DNA of 64,000 nt. Source: Lysinibacillus sp. BPa_S21 (lineage in GTDB: Bacteria; Bacillota; Bacilli; Bacillales_A; Planococcaceae). The notes under the pieces are model-generated. The model did not search any database. It saw only the letters and a program-made list of their open reading frames with translations, and was not told where the DNA came from. Location: contig NZ_JALIRS010000004.1 in assembly GCF_023337795.1 (NCBI RefSeq), forward strand, positions 495,991 to 559,990. The letters are read 5' to 3'. Numbering within the stretch: position 1 is the stretch's first letter; each line of letters begins with the position of its first letter. The position numbers and the translations under genes are program-made. Below are positions 48,879 through 58,679 of the stretch, one piece after another.

Positions 48879-49034
48879 ATGAAAAAGTTAGATGATTTAA
48901 AGCTAACGATTCTTCCGTTAATTTTTTTGTTAATTCTTATACTTTTATGGAAACTGACCGAGTCTGTTGGTGCAGGCATGATGGTTATTATTTTCTGGAT
49001 AGGCTGGCGTCGCCTTGTAAGAAAATTAATATGA
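48879..49034 (+). CDS. Small membrane protein
   Basis: 51 residues from ATG 48879; one long or two short hydrophobic spans (LTILPLIFLLILILLW and MMVIIFWIGW) with a basic end. The ribosome site is weak (GAAGAG). Family not recognised. Confidence 0.5.
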   Translation: MKKLDDLKLTILPLIFLLILILLWKLTESVGAGMMVIIFWIGWRRLVRKLI

Positions 49035-49355
49035 ATGGAAAGTGAGATCTTTCTAATTTTGCGTAGTGTCAGTTTTAAGGCTCCTCATAAATTGCTAAAG
49101 ACGGGTCTCTCAATTAAAAATTGCAAAATAGCTTTATGCAAACTAAAAGCGTTTATATACAATTAGACATCGTTTGATAAGGGAATCAAACGATGTTTTT
49201 TTATTGCTTTCTTCATGATGACAATATTTTTAGATGTGATCAATCTAAGTATATTCAAGACATACATTTAATGAAGTTATTGTAAAATGACTATGTACTA
49301 ATATTTGTAATTTTGTTACGATTTATTAATTAATGAATACAACAAGGAGATCAGC
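49035..49355. other. Intergenic stretch with one terminator
   Basis: Apart from the terminator at 49167-49203 I see no gene; the last 100 bases are AT-rich and should hold the promoter of the MFS gene, with no clear -35/-10 pair. Confidence 0.5.
49167..49203 (+). terminator. Rho-independent terminator
   Basis: ACATCGTTTGAT and ATCAAACGATGT around AAGGGA, then seven T bases. Confidence 0.85.
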
Positions 49356-50543
49356 ATGTGGCGTAATCGGAATGTGTGGATAATTTTATTAGGTGAATTT
49401 GTTGTAGGTCTAGGATTGTGGGCTGGCATTATAGGGAATCTAGCTTTCATGCAAAAGGTCGTTCCCTCTGACTTTTACAAATCATTAATTATTTCTAGCG
49501 GTATATTGGCGGGTTTAGTAGTAGGTCCGTTGGCCGGGCGTATTATTGACAAATCGATGAAAAAAACGGTTGTACAGTGGGCTAGTATAGGGCGCATTAT
49601 CAGTGTTTTATTTATGTTTGTGGCACTTTATACAAATTCGGTTATGTGGATGATTCTTTTTTTAATTACGTTGCAAATAGCAGCCGCCTTTTATATGCCT
49701 GCTCTACAATCTATTATTCCAATGATTGTTAAGGATAAGGATTTAATTACATTAAATGCTTGGCAAATGAATGCTCGAACGATTTCAAGGATTATTGGGA
49801 CTGCCGCCGCGGGATTCATGTTAAGTTTCTTTGATCTGAAATGGTTGTACATCATTTCATTTATTGTCTATATCATGATGTTTGTTATTACGAACTTCCT
49901 ACAATTAGATGAAACGGCACAACAAACGTCATCAACTAAAGAAAAGGGCGACTTTAAAGAAGTGTTACCGATGGTGAGCGAGCACCCTGTTGTTTTAATG
50001 ACACTTGTTTTAATGTTAATTCCAACATTATTTTTAGGTTCCTTTAATTTAGTGATTATGAAAATTTCTGAGATTCATCATTCAACGACAATATCAGGAT
50101 TACTATATACAGTTGAGGGAATAGGTTTTATGCTAGGTGCAGCTGGTTTGAAATTTATTACAGAACGGCTGAACACTGGAACACTACTTTTTATATTAGC
50201 ATTTATCATCGGTTCGATGGAGCTCATGCTAATATTCGCGGATTTTAAATTTTTAGCATTAGTGGCTTTTGGCGTTTTTGGTTTTTCAGTAGGCTGTTTT
50301 TTCCCAACGACAATGGTGATTTTTCAAAAGCAAGTGCCAAAAGATTTTCATGGGCGATTTTTCTCATTCCGTAATATGATTGATTCTGTCATCTTTCAAG
50401 TCGTCTTATTGTCAACAGGCATGATGCTAGATTTAGTTGGTTTAAGTGGATTGGGGCTTGTTTTTGGTATTATTAGCTTAAGTTTAACGATCACTTTTTT
50501 ATTCTATTCAAAGAAAAAGAATGTTGTAATGCATGCCCATTAA
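49356..50543 (+). CDS. MFS transporter, drug-exporter type
   Basis: 395 residues with about 12 membrane spans. The loop GPLAGRIIDKSMKK between spans 2 and 3 is the MFS signature. General similarity is to the EntS/macrolide-efflux branch (MFS_3). The substrate is unknown. CAAGGAGATC precedes ATG. Confidence 0.8.
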   Translation: MWRNRNVWIILLGEFVVGLGLWAGIIGNLAFMQKVVPSDFYKSLIISSGILAGLVVGPLAGRIIDKSMKKTVVQWASIGRIISVLFMFVALYTNSVMWMILFLITLQIAAAFYMPALQSIIPMIVKDKDLITLNAWQMNARTISRIIGTAAAGFMLSFFDLKWLYIISFIVYIMMFVITNFLQLDETAQQTSSTKEKGDFKEVLPMVSEHPVVLMTLVLMLIPTLFLGSFNLVIMKISEIHHSTTISGLLYTVEGIGFMLGAAGLKFITERLNTGTLLFILAFIIGSMELMLIFADFKFLALVAFGVFGFSVGCFFPTTMVIFQKQVPKDFHGRFFSFRNMIDSVIFQVVLLSTGMMLDLVGLSGLGLVFGIISLSLTITFLFYSKKKNVVMHAH

Positions 50544-50550
50544 ATAAGAA

Positions 50551-50578
50551 CTGTCAAATTTGTACATGTTTTTGACAG
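50551..50578 (+). terminator. Hairpin after the MFS gene
   Basis: CTGTCAAA and TTTGACAG around 12 bases. The remaining 250 bases to the next gene show no other feature I can support. Confidence 0.5.
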
Positions 50579-50832
50579 CTCTAGCTTTTAAATTATGTTT
50601 TTATCTACATTTCGTGGAGATTTGGGGTTTTTTACTATTTCTATTCCTATCGAAGAGTTGGAATAGAGGCTTTCGTCTTTAAGCGTTAAAGAATGGCTCA
50701 ATCCGCGCAATAATTAAATTAGAGCATATTTTGGAGACAAAAAAACGGAAAAAGAGTGGAATACATTTAGGTCCGCGAACGCTGCTTTAATATGGTCAAT
50801 CATTGAGAAAAGTAAAAAGAAGGTGTTGAAAA

Positions 50833-52101
50833 ATGCTTGGAAAAGCACAAGAAATTACAGACAGTTATATTGATTCCCCTGAAAAGCTAAAAAGCTTATA
50901 TAAACGAGTGCTAATCATAGTTAGTCTTTCACAAGTTTTTGGCGGGGCGGGGCTAGCTGCAGGTATTACGGTAGGGGCACTTTTAGCTCAGCAAATGCTA
51001 GGAACAGATGCTTATGCAGGAGTACCATCCGCTTTATTTACTTTAGGGTCGGCGGGTGCGGCTTTCATTGTAGGAAAACTATCACAACGTTATGGGCGTC
51101 GCACAGGTTTATCGACAGGCTTTATTGTCGGTGGACTTGGTGCAATTGGTGTAGTAATTGCTGCTATGATGAATAGTGTTATTTTATTATTCGCCTCTCT
51201 AGTTATTTATGGTTCAGGGACTGCGACGAATTTACAGGCTCGCTATGCCGGGACAGATTTAGCCAATAATAAACAACGAGCAACGGCTATCAGCACAACA
51301 ATGATGATGACAACGTTCGGGGCTGTGGCAGGTCCAAATTTAGTAGATGTTATGGGAAAATTTGCTGTTTCCATTGGTGTTCCGTCGCTTGCGGGTCCAT
51401 TTATTTTATCAGCAACAGCATTTATCTTAGCAGGTCTTATCCTTTTTATTATGTTACGTCCAGATCCATTAGAAATTGCAAAAATGATAGAAGCGCACAG
51501 ACGAGAGAATGAATATGGAAATAAGACGCAAACCTTTAATGAAAAAACTATCAATAAAAGAGGTCTTACAGTCGGTGCAACAGTGATGGTACTTACCCAG
51601 ATTGTAATGGTTGCTATCATGACAATGACACCAATACATATGAAACATCATGGTCACGGTTTAGCTGCGGTTGGAATTGTTATAGGATTTCATGTAGGTT
51701 CTATGTATCTTCCGTCGCTCGTAACAGGCGTTCTTGTTGATAAAATTGGGCGAACAGCCATGAGCATCGCTTCAGGAGTTACTTTGTTATTTGCTGGTTT
51801 ATTAGCGGCATTTGCACCGAGTGATTCGATGGTTCTATTAATCATTGCTCTTTCTTTACTTGGGTTGGGCTGGAACTTCGGCTTGATTAGTGGCACTGCT
51901 CAAATAGTTGATTCGACCGAACCTTCTACTCGTGCCAAAACGCAAGGGAAAATTGATGTTTTAATTGCATTAGCAGGAGCTTCAGGCGGTGCTCTTTCAG
52001 GCATGGTAGTAGCTAATGCGAGTTATGCGACATTATCTTTAGCTGGAGGTCTATTATCTTTATTCCTTATTCCAGTTGTCATTTGGTCAAGAAAAGCTTG
52101 A
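50833..52101 (+). CDS. MFS transporter
   Basis: 422 residues, about 12 spans. The A-loop reads GKLSQRYGRRTGL, a good match to the MFS signature, and the second-half loop is DKIGRTAM. A histidine-rich HMKHHGHGL lies on the loop before span 8. Substrate unknown. AGAAGGTG precedes ATG. Confidence 0.8.
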   Translation: MLGKAQEITDSYIDSPEKLKSLYKRVLIIVSLSQVFGGAGLAAGITVGALLAQQMLGTDAYAGVPSALFTLGSAGAAFIVGKLSQRYGRRTGLSTGFIVGGLGAIGVVIAAMMNSVILLFASLVIYGSGTATNLQARYAGTDLANNKQRATAISTTMMMTTFGAVAGPNLVDVMGKFAVSIGVPSLAGPFILSATAFILAGLILFIMLRPDPLEIAKMIEAHRRENEYGNKTQTFNEKTINKRGLTVGATVMVLTQIVMVAIMTMTPIHMKHHGHGLAAVGIVIGFHVGSMYLPSLVTGVLVDKIGRTAMSIASGVTLLFAGLLAAFAPSDSMVLLIIALSLLGLGWNFGLISGTAQIVDSTEPSTRAKTQGKIDVLIALAGASGGALSGMVVANASYATLSLAGGLLSLFLIPVVIWSRKA

Positions 52102-52416
52102 GAAAAGGTGTATGATACAACCCGATGAAAGAAGTTAAAATGGCAACTGTAGCTTTATAAAAAAAATTTGATCATTAATAATAAAGATAAATAATTTGTA
52201 ATAAAGTTTGATTAAAAACATCTCACCTCTATTCATTTTAAGAGGTGAGGTTTTTTATTGGGAATTTATGATAATATCACTTTGGAAATTGCGAAGAAAT
52301 GTACTTAAACGAACAAGCAGTTTACTTTAATAACATCCAACAGATTTATTGGATATATATGTTAAAATAAAAAGAAAATTATGAAATTAAATGAAAAAAT
52401 AAAGGAGAGTAATGAA
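52102..52416. other. Intergenic stretch with one terminator
   Basis: It holds the terminator at 52221-52256 and short AT-rich direct repeats (AAAGTTTGATTA type) but no supportable gene. Confidence 0.5.
52221..52256 (+). terminator. Rho-independent terminator
   Basis: TCTCACCTCT and AGAGGTGAGG around 10 bases, then TTTTTT. Confidence 0.85.
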
Positions 52417-52851
52417 ATGAATAAATTAATTTTATCCATATTGATAGTTATTATCTTGACTGGATGCAATGTATTCCCAACCGATACTCTTAGTCAACCA
52501 GAAGGCAAAGTGATTATGAACGGGGAACAATATAAAATGATTCAAAGTGATTACCAGTGGAAAGAAGACAATGTTGAAATTAGTACAAAAAGTTCTGCCG
52601 ATATTAATGAATTAGCTGAACTATTCGAAACAATAGAAGTTGAAAAAGACGATACATTAAAATTTGAAATTGATAAAAATCCTACTTCAATTAAGGTAGC
52701 TAAACTGAATGAAGATGGTACAACTGATATTGTCGAAATGAAAGATAATGAAATTAAGATGCCATCGGAAAGTGGATATTATATTTATCAACTTATAACA
52801 ATATGGTCTAAAGGAAAACAAACTTTTGTTTTTGATGTTAACGTAGAATAA
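52417..52851 (+). CDS. Small lipoprotein
   Basis: 144 residues from ATG 52417 with AAAGGAG upstream. A lipoprotein signal (hydrophobic run, then LTGC near residue 16) leads to an acidic beta-rich body. Anchored outside the membrane; family not recognised. Confidence 0.7.
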   Translation: MNKLILSILIVIILTGCNVFPTDTLSQPEGKVIMNGEQYKMIQSDYQWKEDNVEISTKSSADINELAELFETIEVEKDDTLKFEIDKNPTSIKVAKLNEDGTTDIVEMKDNEIKMPSESGYYIYQLITIWSKGKQTFVFDVNVE

Positions 52852-52990
52852 AAAGAGAGTGACCCACAACGGGTGCTTTAACGCAACACTGAGACCGTCA
52901 TTAGGGCAGTTTACTAGGAAGGCAGATTAGTGCAAGATTAATAAAAGTTAGAAGTACCAAGTATAAATGTACCCCCAAGTCAACAGAAAA

Positions 52991-53023
52991 AGGTACTTTT
53001 GTAATAGAGAGACAAAAGTACCT
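52991..53023 (-). terminator. Terminator of the decayed dehydrogenase gene
   Basis: AGGTACTTTTGT and ACAAAAGTACCT are exact complements; on the minus strand a T-run follows. It belongs to the fragment at 53036. Confidence 0.7.
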
Positions 53024-53035
53024 AAACGCTATATT

Positions 53036-53206
53036 TTAGGGTTTTAAAACCACTTTAATACAGTCTTCCTGTTTTGTATCGAATATTTCATAACCATGTA
53101 TTGCTTTTTCAAGAGGGAGGACGTGTGTAATGATATCACCTGCATTCACTTTACTATCAGCGATTAAATTATAGACATGAGGCATGATATGAACAACTGG
53201 GGTAAA
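53036..53206 (-). pseudogene. C-terminal remnant of a zinc alcohol dehydrogenase
   Basis: The minus strand encodes about 56 residues ending GYEIFDTKQEDCIKVVLKP, preceded by VNAGDIITHVLPLEKA: the C-terminal end of threonine-dehydrogenase-like zinc dehydrogenases. The catalytic and NAD-binding parts are missing; the sequence breaks off at the junction with the next fragment. Confidence 0.7.
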
Positions 53207-53207
53207 T

Positions 53208-53600
53208 GTGCGTGCAACGACATTATTAAGTAGTAGATTTGCTCAAAGGTTTGATAAGAAATCAGGTGGAAGAATAGTCAATATTACTTCAGGTCAGTTT
53301 CAAGGACCAATGCCTGGCGAATTAGCTTATGCAACAACAAAAGGAGCAGTTGATGCTTTAACTATTACGTTGTCGGCTGAACTAGCCCCTTTAGGAATAA
53401 CGGTTAATGCATTAAATCCAGGTCCAACTGATACAGGTTGGATGACAGAAGAAATAAAAAATGAATTAAAACCGATGTTTCCTTTTGGTAGAATAGGAAC
53501 ACCGAGAGATGTTGCAAAAACTATTAAATTTCTAGTGAACGATGAAGCAGATTGGATTACAGGTCAGATTATTCATTCAGAAGGTGGATTTAAAAGGTGA
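53208..53600 (+). pseudogene. Short-chain dehydrogenase, N-terminus missing
   Basis: 130 residues correspond to the last half of an SDR: NVRATTLLSSRF, IVNITSGQ, the active site Y-x3-K (YATTKGA) and an intact C-terminus. The TGxxxGxG nucleotide-binding N-terminus is absent, and no ribosome site precedes GTG 53208. It abuts the dehydrogenase remnant on the other strand, so two genes were joined by a deletion. Confidence 0.7.
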
Positions 53601-53689
53601 ATTTAACTAAAAAGGCTTTGGTTTTAGAACCTTTTTGTTGTATTAAATTCCAAGGAAGTTATCAATTTGTGAAACATTGTACTTAAATT

Positions 53690-53774
53690 AACAAGTGTTT
53701 TACTTGTAGATCATTGAGTTGCATATGCAGTTCTTTTTTTCTTATTGAATTAACGGTGCAGGTTTGTAGAATAA
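53690..53774 (+). repeat. Intergenic repeat, copy A
   Basis: Contains TTTTACTTG-AGATCATTGAGTTGCATATGCAGTTC, a T-run, then TTATTGAATTAACGG and GCAG. The GAGTTGCATATGCAGTTC part folds as a hairpin before the T-run, so the element may act as a terminator. Confidence 0.65.
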
Positions 53775-53859
53775 CGAAATAGGATAATATTATAAATTTT
53801 AGGTTGTGAATTCGTATAGAAAAGTAAATTGAATAATAAGAAAGAGGTGAGTGGTAAGG

Positions 53860-54387
53860 ATGAAAAAAACATTAGAAAATAGGTTGGCTTATTTATATTC
53901 AGGGGAATTATTTTCTATAATCACTTTTGTACCTACTAGTTATCTAATAAATTACGCATTTCCCAATCTACAATTGTATTCTCTATATTCATTTTGGGTA
54001 TCTTTTATTCTCTTAGAGTTTCTTTTGTTACAAGGAACGATTTATTGGTATGTAAAACTTAAAAGAATAAGAAATGAGAATAACCCTATAACTCCGATTC
54101 AGGTTGTTCGACAATTACATAGTTTAAAAACAGTGAATATGATTATAATTATGACCACAATTATTGTGTTTGCTTTTGATTTCATAAAATGGTATCCATC
54201 TTTGCCATTAGATGGTTTAACAATCACCTTCTTCATATATATTTTTGCAATTTTAGAGTTTATTAACTACTTTTACATTCAACTCTCATACAATGTCTCT
54301 AACATTAAAGATTTGTTAAGAAGTAGAAAATTGAAAAATTCCTGTATGAATAAGGATTTTAAACGACTTAAGAAATTGGAACTCTAA
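53860..54387 (+). CDS. Four-span membrane protein
   Basis: 175 residues from ATG 53860 (TAAGG and AGAGGTGAG upstream). Hydrophobic spans near residues 15-35, 42-65, 95-115 and 122-142, then a basic cytoplasmic tail (LRSRKLKNS). Family not recognised; flanked on both sides by the intergenic repeat. Confidence 0.65.
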   Translation: MKKTLENRLAYLYSGELFSIITFVPTSYLINYAFPNLQLYSLYSFWVSFILLEFLLLQGTIYWYVKLKRIRNENNPITPIQVVRQLHSLKTVNMIIIMTTIIVFAFDFIKWYPSLPLDGLTITFFIYIFAILEFINYFYIQLSYNVSNIKDLLRSRKLKNSCMNKDFKRLKKLEL

Positions 54388-54690
54388 AAGGTAGCGTTAT
54401 TTTGCATTGATAACGTATTTAAGAAATAAGGTTAATAAACGCCAAAAGATTTAGAGTTTATTAAGTAACGGGTGCTTTACTTGAAGATCAGATCAAAGAG
54501 TTGCATATGCAACTCTTTTTTCTTTATTGAACTAACCGAACAGTTTAGTTGAATGAGGAAAAAATTACATATATAAAATAAAACAATACATTGTTAAGAT
54601 TTGATAGGTCAAGTATTCTATGGAAAGAAATTAGAGCGGGTGTGTTTCTCCTACAAGTAGAGAAGTTATTTACTAACGGAGAATACATTG
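54388..54690. other. Gene-free stretch with one repeat copy
   Basis: Besides repeat copy B (54465-54558) I see only AT-rich sequence. Confidence 0.5.
54465..54558 (+). repeat. Intergenic repeat, copy B
   Basis: GTAACGGGTGCTTTACTTGA, then GAGTTGCATATGCAACTC (a perfect palindrome) with a T-run, then TTGAACTAACCG and AGTTTAGTTGAA. It is the cleanest copy of the hairpin part. Confidence 0.7.
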
Positions 54691-54846
54691 ATGAAAGATA
54701 TCAAAATATTAGGACAGGATTTCCTCATTAAATACGATGATATAGAAAAGTTATTAAATTCAATGCGGGGGTCCCCTGTACCATACCGTACATCCCCCTC
54801 CACTCCCTTTTACGGAACGACCAACCTAACGGGTGGTATCGTTTAG
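54691..54846 (+). pseudogene. Doubtful 51-codon frame, probably a remnant
   Basis: Starts MKDIKILGQDFLIKYDD behind ACGGAGAA. The second half turns into proline- and threonine-rich sequence at a GC-rich spot (GGGGGTCCCCTG), unlike a real domain, so only the first 25 codons may be genuine. Confidence 0.3.
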
Positions 54847-54970
54847 TATGTAATTACGAAATCACGTCCGCCGGTTTAATATTACGAAGTACAAGAAGAT
54901 GAATTGTTATAATCTTGCAAGTCATGTATATAGAAAACAAGGTACATCATCTAATTTAAAGGAGATAGAA

Positions 54971-55147
54971 ATGGATATAAAATTAATAATAAGTGTAATA
55001 CTTTTATTAACAATGAATATCGGAGGATTATATATTGACAGAAATAGCAAAGGTTGTTTAGTTACCCTAATGAAAGCATGGTCTATTTTTACTATAATCT
55101 GTGCCATTGTTTTTGTAGTTTTAATTGTAGTTTACGGATGGGATTAA
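54971..55147 (+). CDS. Small two-span membrane protein
   Basis: 58 residues from ATG 54971 after AAAGGAGATAG. Hydrophobic spans at about residues 3-20 and 35-55. Family not recognised. Confidence 0.55.
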   Translation: MDIKLIISVILLLTMNIGGLYIDRNSKGCLVTLMKAWSIFTIICAIVFVVLIVVYGWD

Positions 55148-55269
55148 TGTTATTGAAAGTCTAGCGTCACCAGCGTTATTTTTTTTCAAGTCCCCTATTA
55201 ATCAGCATACAACGACATGCTACTCATCTAGTTCCATCTAATATATATAAATTTAAGGGAGGGATGTAT

Positions 55270-55590
55270 ATGGAAAACTTTGAAGATATTTTGCCAAGAC
55301 ATAAATTTGATAATGATAGAGTAGAAATGATTAAAAAATAGATAGAGATAAAATATTACCTTTGCTGCCAAACCTTCTCGAATGGATTCAAGATATGAAT
55401 TGGCCAGTGGCACCAAGCGTATTAGAGTTACTTTTAACTTTTCCAGAAGAAAATTGTCCCACATGTGCAAGATGTTTTATCTTCAGATGATGATACATTC
55501 AACCTTGGTTAGAAAGTCGAAAGAGGTAAACATTTATCTTGTTCAACTACGAGGTGCGTTAATTAAAGATACTTATAGAACAGGAAGGTG
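55270..55590 (+). pseudogene. DUF5071-like gene broken by frameshifts
   Basis: ATG 55270 opens MENFEDILPRHKFDNDRVEM and stops after 23 codons. In other frames the family continues: LPLLPNLLEWIQDMNWPVA, then PHVQDVLSSDDDTF. DUF5071 proteins are small and often found among polymorphic-toxin immunity genes. At least two frameshifts are needed, so the gene is dead. GGGAGGG precedes the ATG. Confidence 0.7.
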
Positions 55591-55595
55591 TTAAT

Positions 55596-56375
55596 GTGGA
55601 TGAGTTCGAGAATATTATGGCGGAATTTAATGATTGGTTAGTAGATGTAAAAAAGCAAATAAAGGATTCGGGTAAAATCGATCAATCAAAGTTAGATGTT
55701 TTTGTAAAGGTTATTGCAGAGTTGGTCAGTATTAAACATAAGTATGCGGACAAATTGTTAGATTTACGCAATGCTACGGAGAAGAAAATTGTAAGGTTAG
55801 AGTATTCTAAAGGAGGAGAAACAATCCATCGTGGATACTACTGTCCGAGCCCCGTTTTAGATTTAATCGTTGGTGGGATGAAAAGGGGTAGACTGTTCAA
55901 AAAGAAGAAACCTAAATTCGGGAATTACACATACGAATATGGCTTTGATAAGGACGGCAGGCTACTTCGAGTAAAGGGTGTGAATGAGTTTACAACTCCA
56001 GACAGTAGATTTGACGAAGAGTATTTGATATACATTGATGATATTGTTTATGGTTTAGAATTTGATAATTCAGGCGAGTTAGTAGTGGTGTCCAAGTGCA
56101 TATACGAAAACGGAAAATTGATGAAGTATGAACGAAGTGGTTGCTGGACGGAGGAATTTGCCGATCTTCAGTATGAGGAATACACTTACGAAAACAATTG
56201 GCTTTCTGAAGTGGATTTCTTTTATAATATCGATCCACTATTGGAATTGTACGAAGAGGAAAGATTACGTGTAGAAAACGATGAAGTTGGCAATATCATT
56301 AGGATAATCGGTAGTACAATTGTTGAAGGGAAATCAGAGACGCATATATATAATGTTAAACCGCTCAAAAAATAA
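55596..56375 (+). CDS. Hypothetical protein, possibly immunity-like
   Basis: 259 residues from GTG 55596. A helical N-terminus (residues 1-65) precedes repeated Y-x-Y...DGRLLRV and Y-ENGKLMKY type strands, reminiscent of YD-like beta repeats. No domain is firmly recognised. It follows a dead DUF5071 gene, in a neighbourhood that looks like leftover immunity genes; that reading is inferred. Confidence 0.55.
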   Translation: MDEFENIMAEFNDWLVDVKKQIKDSGKIDQSKLDVFVKVIAELVSIKHKYADKLLDLRNATEKKIVRLEYSKGGETIHRGYYCPSPVLDLIVGGMKRGRLFKKKKPKFGNYTYEYGFDKDGRLLRVKGVNEFTTPDSRFDEEYLIYIDDIVYGLEFDNSGELVVVSKCIYENGKLMKYERSGCWTEEFADLQYEEYTYENNWLSEVDFFYNIDPLLELYEEERLRVENDEVGNIIRIIGSTIVEGKSETHIYNVKPLKK

Positions 56376-56436
56376 GAGGATGATCCGAACTATAACGGGA
56401 TAGGGACTTTTGTTGAGCAAACAAGGGTATATATAT

Positions 56437-56842
56437 ATGAAAGTTGGAATAATCGGGGGCGGTTTTGGTTTAAAAGTTCAAGCCCCTATCATGTAAAATA
56501 CATCCTATGATGAAAATTACTGCTGTTAGCACTATGGAGTGTCATCAATTACCTGAAGAATTATTAAATGGTGAAAATCCTCCTGCTCATTATCAAAATT
56601 GGACGGATATGTTAGAGAAGGAGGAACTTGAGTTTGTGAGTTCAATACCAATTCATCACTTTGAAATGGTGAAATACGCATTGCAAAGAGGAATAAATGT
56701 TGTATGCGAAAAACCTTTTACAAGGGATAGTAAAGAATCTAAAGAGTTATTGCAGCTTTCAAAACAGAATAATTCAAAGGATATTATTGATTTTGAATGG
56801 CGGTATTTTCCGATACGAGTTGCATATGCAGCTCTTTTTTTT
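56437..56842 (+). pseudogene. Broken Gfo/Idh/MocA oxidoreductase
   Basis: The frame from ATG 56437 begins MKVGIIGGGFGLKVQAPIM, the NAD(P)-binding start of the family, and stops after 19 codons. Another frame continues from about 56507 with SSIPIHHFEMVKYALQRGIN, VVCEKPFTRD and DFEWRYFPIR. The gene then ends abruptly inside repeat copy C. About 125 of some 350 residues remain. Confidence 0.75.
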
Positions 56843-56868
56843 TGAACTAACGGAGCAAGTTAGTGAAA
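56817..56868 (+). repeat. Intergenic repeat, copy C, truncating a gene
   Basis: GAGTTGCATATGCAGCTC, a T-run, then TTGAACTAACGGAGCA. It begins exactly where the oxidoreductase remnant leaves its family. Confidence 0.65.
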
Positions 56869-56944
56869 GAAGGTATTCTCCAAATAGATAGCGAAAAATG
56901 TTAAAAGGAATTTATGACGCTTTAGGAGAAAGGGGTAGAATAAA

Positions 56945-57430
56945 TTGAGTTATGAAATTATAACGTTACCTGCCTATCGGACAGTAGGATTAAAATGGGA
57001 GGGAACATTCTCTGAAATTGTACCGAATTTAAAAAATGTCATTCAACAAGTTGAAGACCGTGCTGATGAGTTAGAGAATAAGGTGAATCCAAATGTTCAA
57101 TTAGGTCTATCTTATCATGTAATTGAGAATGGATTTGTACATTACGCGGTGTATGAAGTGAGTGAGGAGCAGGAAATTCCTGATGGGATGATTGAAATAT
57201 GGGTTCCTGAATGGATGTATGTGAAGACGACACATAATAAAGGAGAAGATATACAAAAGACCTATACGGATTTACATCAATGGTTATTTGATAGTGACTA
57301 TTCCGCATTTAGAGAAGCTGGTGTAGATTATTATGATCCTTATATGCCGATTAAACATGAACATTATCCAGTTGATCGTGATCCGAATGATCCGCATTTT
57401 AATATTTATATACCGATTGTAAAAAAATAA
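56945..57430 (+). CDS. GyrI-like effector-binding domain protein
   Basis: 161 residues from TTG 56945. The pattern YEIITLPAYRTVGLKWEGTF at the start and VPEWMYVKTTH in the middle, with IYIPIVKK at the end, is that of AraC-effector-binding/GyrI-like small-molecule binding domains (SBM fold). There is no DNA-binding part. It could bind a drug or metabolite. Confidence 0.7.
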   Translation: MSYEIITLPAYRTVGLKWEGTFSEIVPNLKNVIQQVEDRADELENKVNPNVQLGLSYHVIENGFVHYAVYEVSEEQEIPDGMIEIWVPEWMYVKTTHNKGEDIQKTYTDLHQWLFDSDYSAFREAGVDYYDPYMPIKHEHYPVDRDPNDPHFNIYIPIVKK

Positions 57431-57448
57431 TGTTTTCTTATTAAACAA

Positions 57449-57536
57449 ACAGGGGCTTTACTTGAAGATCATTGAGTTGCATAATGCAGCTCTTTTTTTC
57501 TTTATTGAACTAACGGCGCAGTTTAGTTGAACAAGA
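57449..57536 (+). repeat. Intergenic repeat, copy D
   Basis: CAGGGGCTTTACTTGAAGATC, then GAGTTGCATAATGCAGCTC, a T-run, TTATTGAACTAACGGCGCAG and TTTAGTTGAACAAG. One extra A in the palindrome compared with copy B. Confidence 0.7.
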
Positions 57537-57663
57537 AGGGCTATTGAATAACGTTCCTTTTTGTATCGTAATCTGTTTGATTTGCATCTTTGTTCTTTAA
57601 GTATTTATTTTTAATATAAGGGGAAAATACCTACAAAATTCACAATAGAGGTGGCGATAATTC

Positions 57664-58434
57664 TTGAGAAAGTTAGTTATACTAGTCACGGTGATTTTTG
57701 GATTATTTTTCTCGATGCAATTACTATTAGTACAAGCGAGTTTTCAACCAAAATTAGAAAAAGAGGCTGTTTCATTTATTCAAGTAAACCGTTTAAATGA
57801 GGAAACTCGTTTATTTAAAGAAAATGATGGATATGAGGAAGTGATTATCAGTAAGGTTGTTAACTGGATAAACACAGCAAGTCCTTCCGAAGGAGTAATT
57901 GAGTTAAATAAAACTCCCATAGTCTCGATAATGAAAATAAAAATGAAAGATGGGGACGTTGCAGTTATTGAACCTGCATATAATTGTGTGTCCGAAAACC
58001 ATGTAAAAACATGCACGATAGCAGATGGTGAGGTTATATATACTCGAAATAACAAAAAGGTTCGATTGAAATCACTAGAATTTTATGATTGGCTCTTAGT
58101 TGGTTGGAAATATGAAAGTGTTGGGTCACCTAAAGATGAGTTGCTTGAAGAAACTTTATATACCAGATATTTTTCCTATCTCGCTGAAACTTATTCAGAT
58201 TTTATCATGTGTCCAAAAATAGATAAAGTTGAAAGACTGGATGGCGATACAAGAAGACATATAGTTCATGCAAGTGCGTTAAATTATAGTGCACATCATG
58301 GTGACGCTCCCTTTGATAGAATCTATATCACGTTGACTGATACTCCAGAAAATGGTGTTAAAATAAATAAAGTTACAATACAAAAGGGTATTTCTGAAAA
58401 AGAAAGCACTATACAATGTAGGCGGGAGAGTTAA
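57664..58434 (+). CDS. Secreted protein of unknown function
   Basis: 256 residues from TTG 57664 with GAGGTGG at 9 bases. A signal peptide (ILVTVIFGLFFSMQLLLVQAS) is followed by a soluble body with an internal C-x11-C pair near residue 118. DUF3888-type proteins look somewhat similar, but I do not assign the family. It is flanked by repeat copies. Confidence 0.6.
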   Translation: MRKLVILVTVIFGLFFSMQLLLVQASFQPKLEKEAVSFIQVNRLNEETRLFKENDGYEEVIISKVVNWINTASPSEGVIELNKTPIVSIMKIKMKDGDVAVIEPAYNCVSENHVKTCTIADGEVIYTRNNKKVRLKSLEFYDWLLVGWKYESVGSPKDELLEETLYTRYFSYLAETYSDFIMCPKIDKVERLDGDTRRHIVHASALNYSAHHGDAPFDRIYITLTDTPENGVKINKVTIQKGISEKESTIQCRRES

Positions 58435-58679
58435 AGGATTTTTTTCAACTAACGGAGTGCGTTTCTTGAAGATCATTTTCCTGCATAAAACACTTCTTCT
58501 TGATGAGTGAATGCTTGTTATTTTTCAAGGAGCTATGCAAGTAGTAGAAAAATAATTTTTACTTTCGTAACTATAATCGCTTATAAAACGAATTAGCCAC
58601 CTGGCGAATTTCTCAACAGATGGTTATTTAGTGTTTAAAGTTGAGTCGACTAATTGATAAGGGAGCGTGATTGTTTAAT

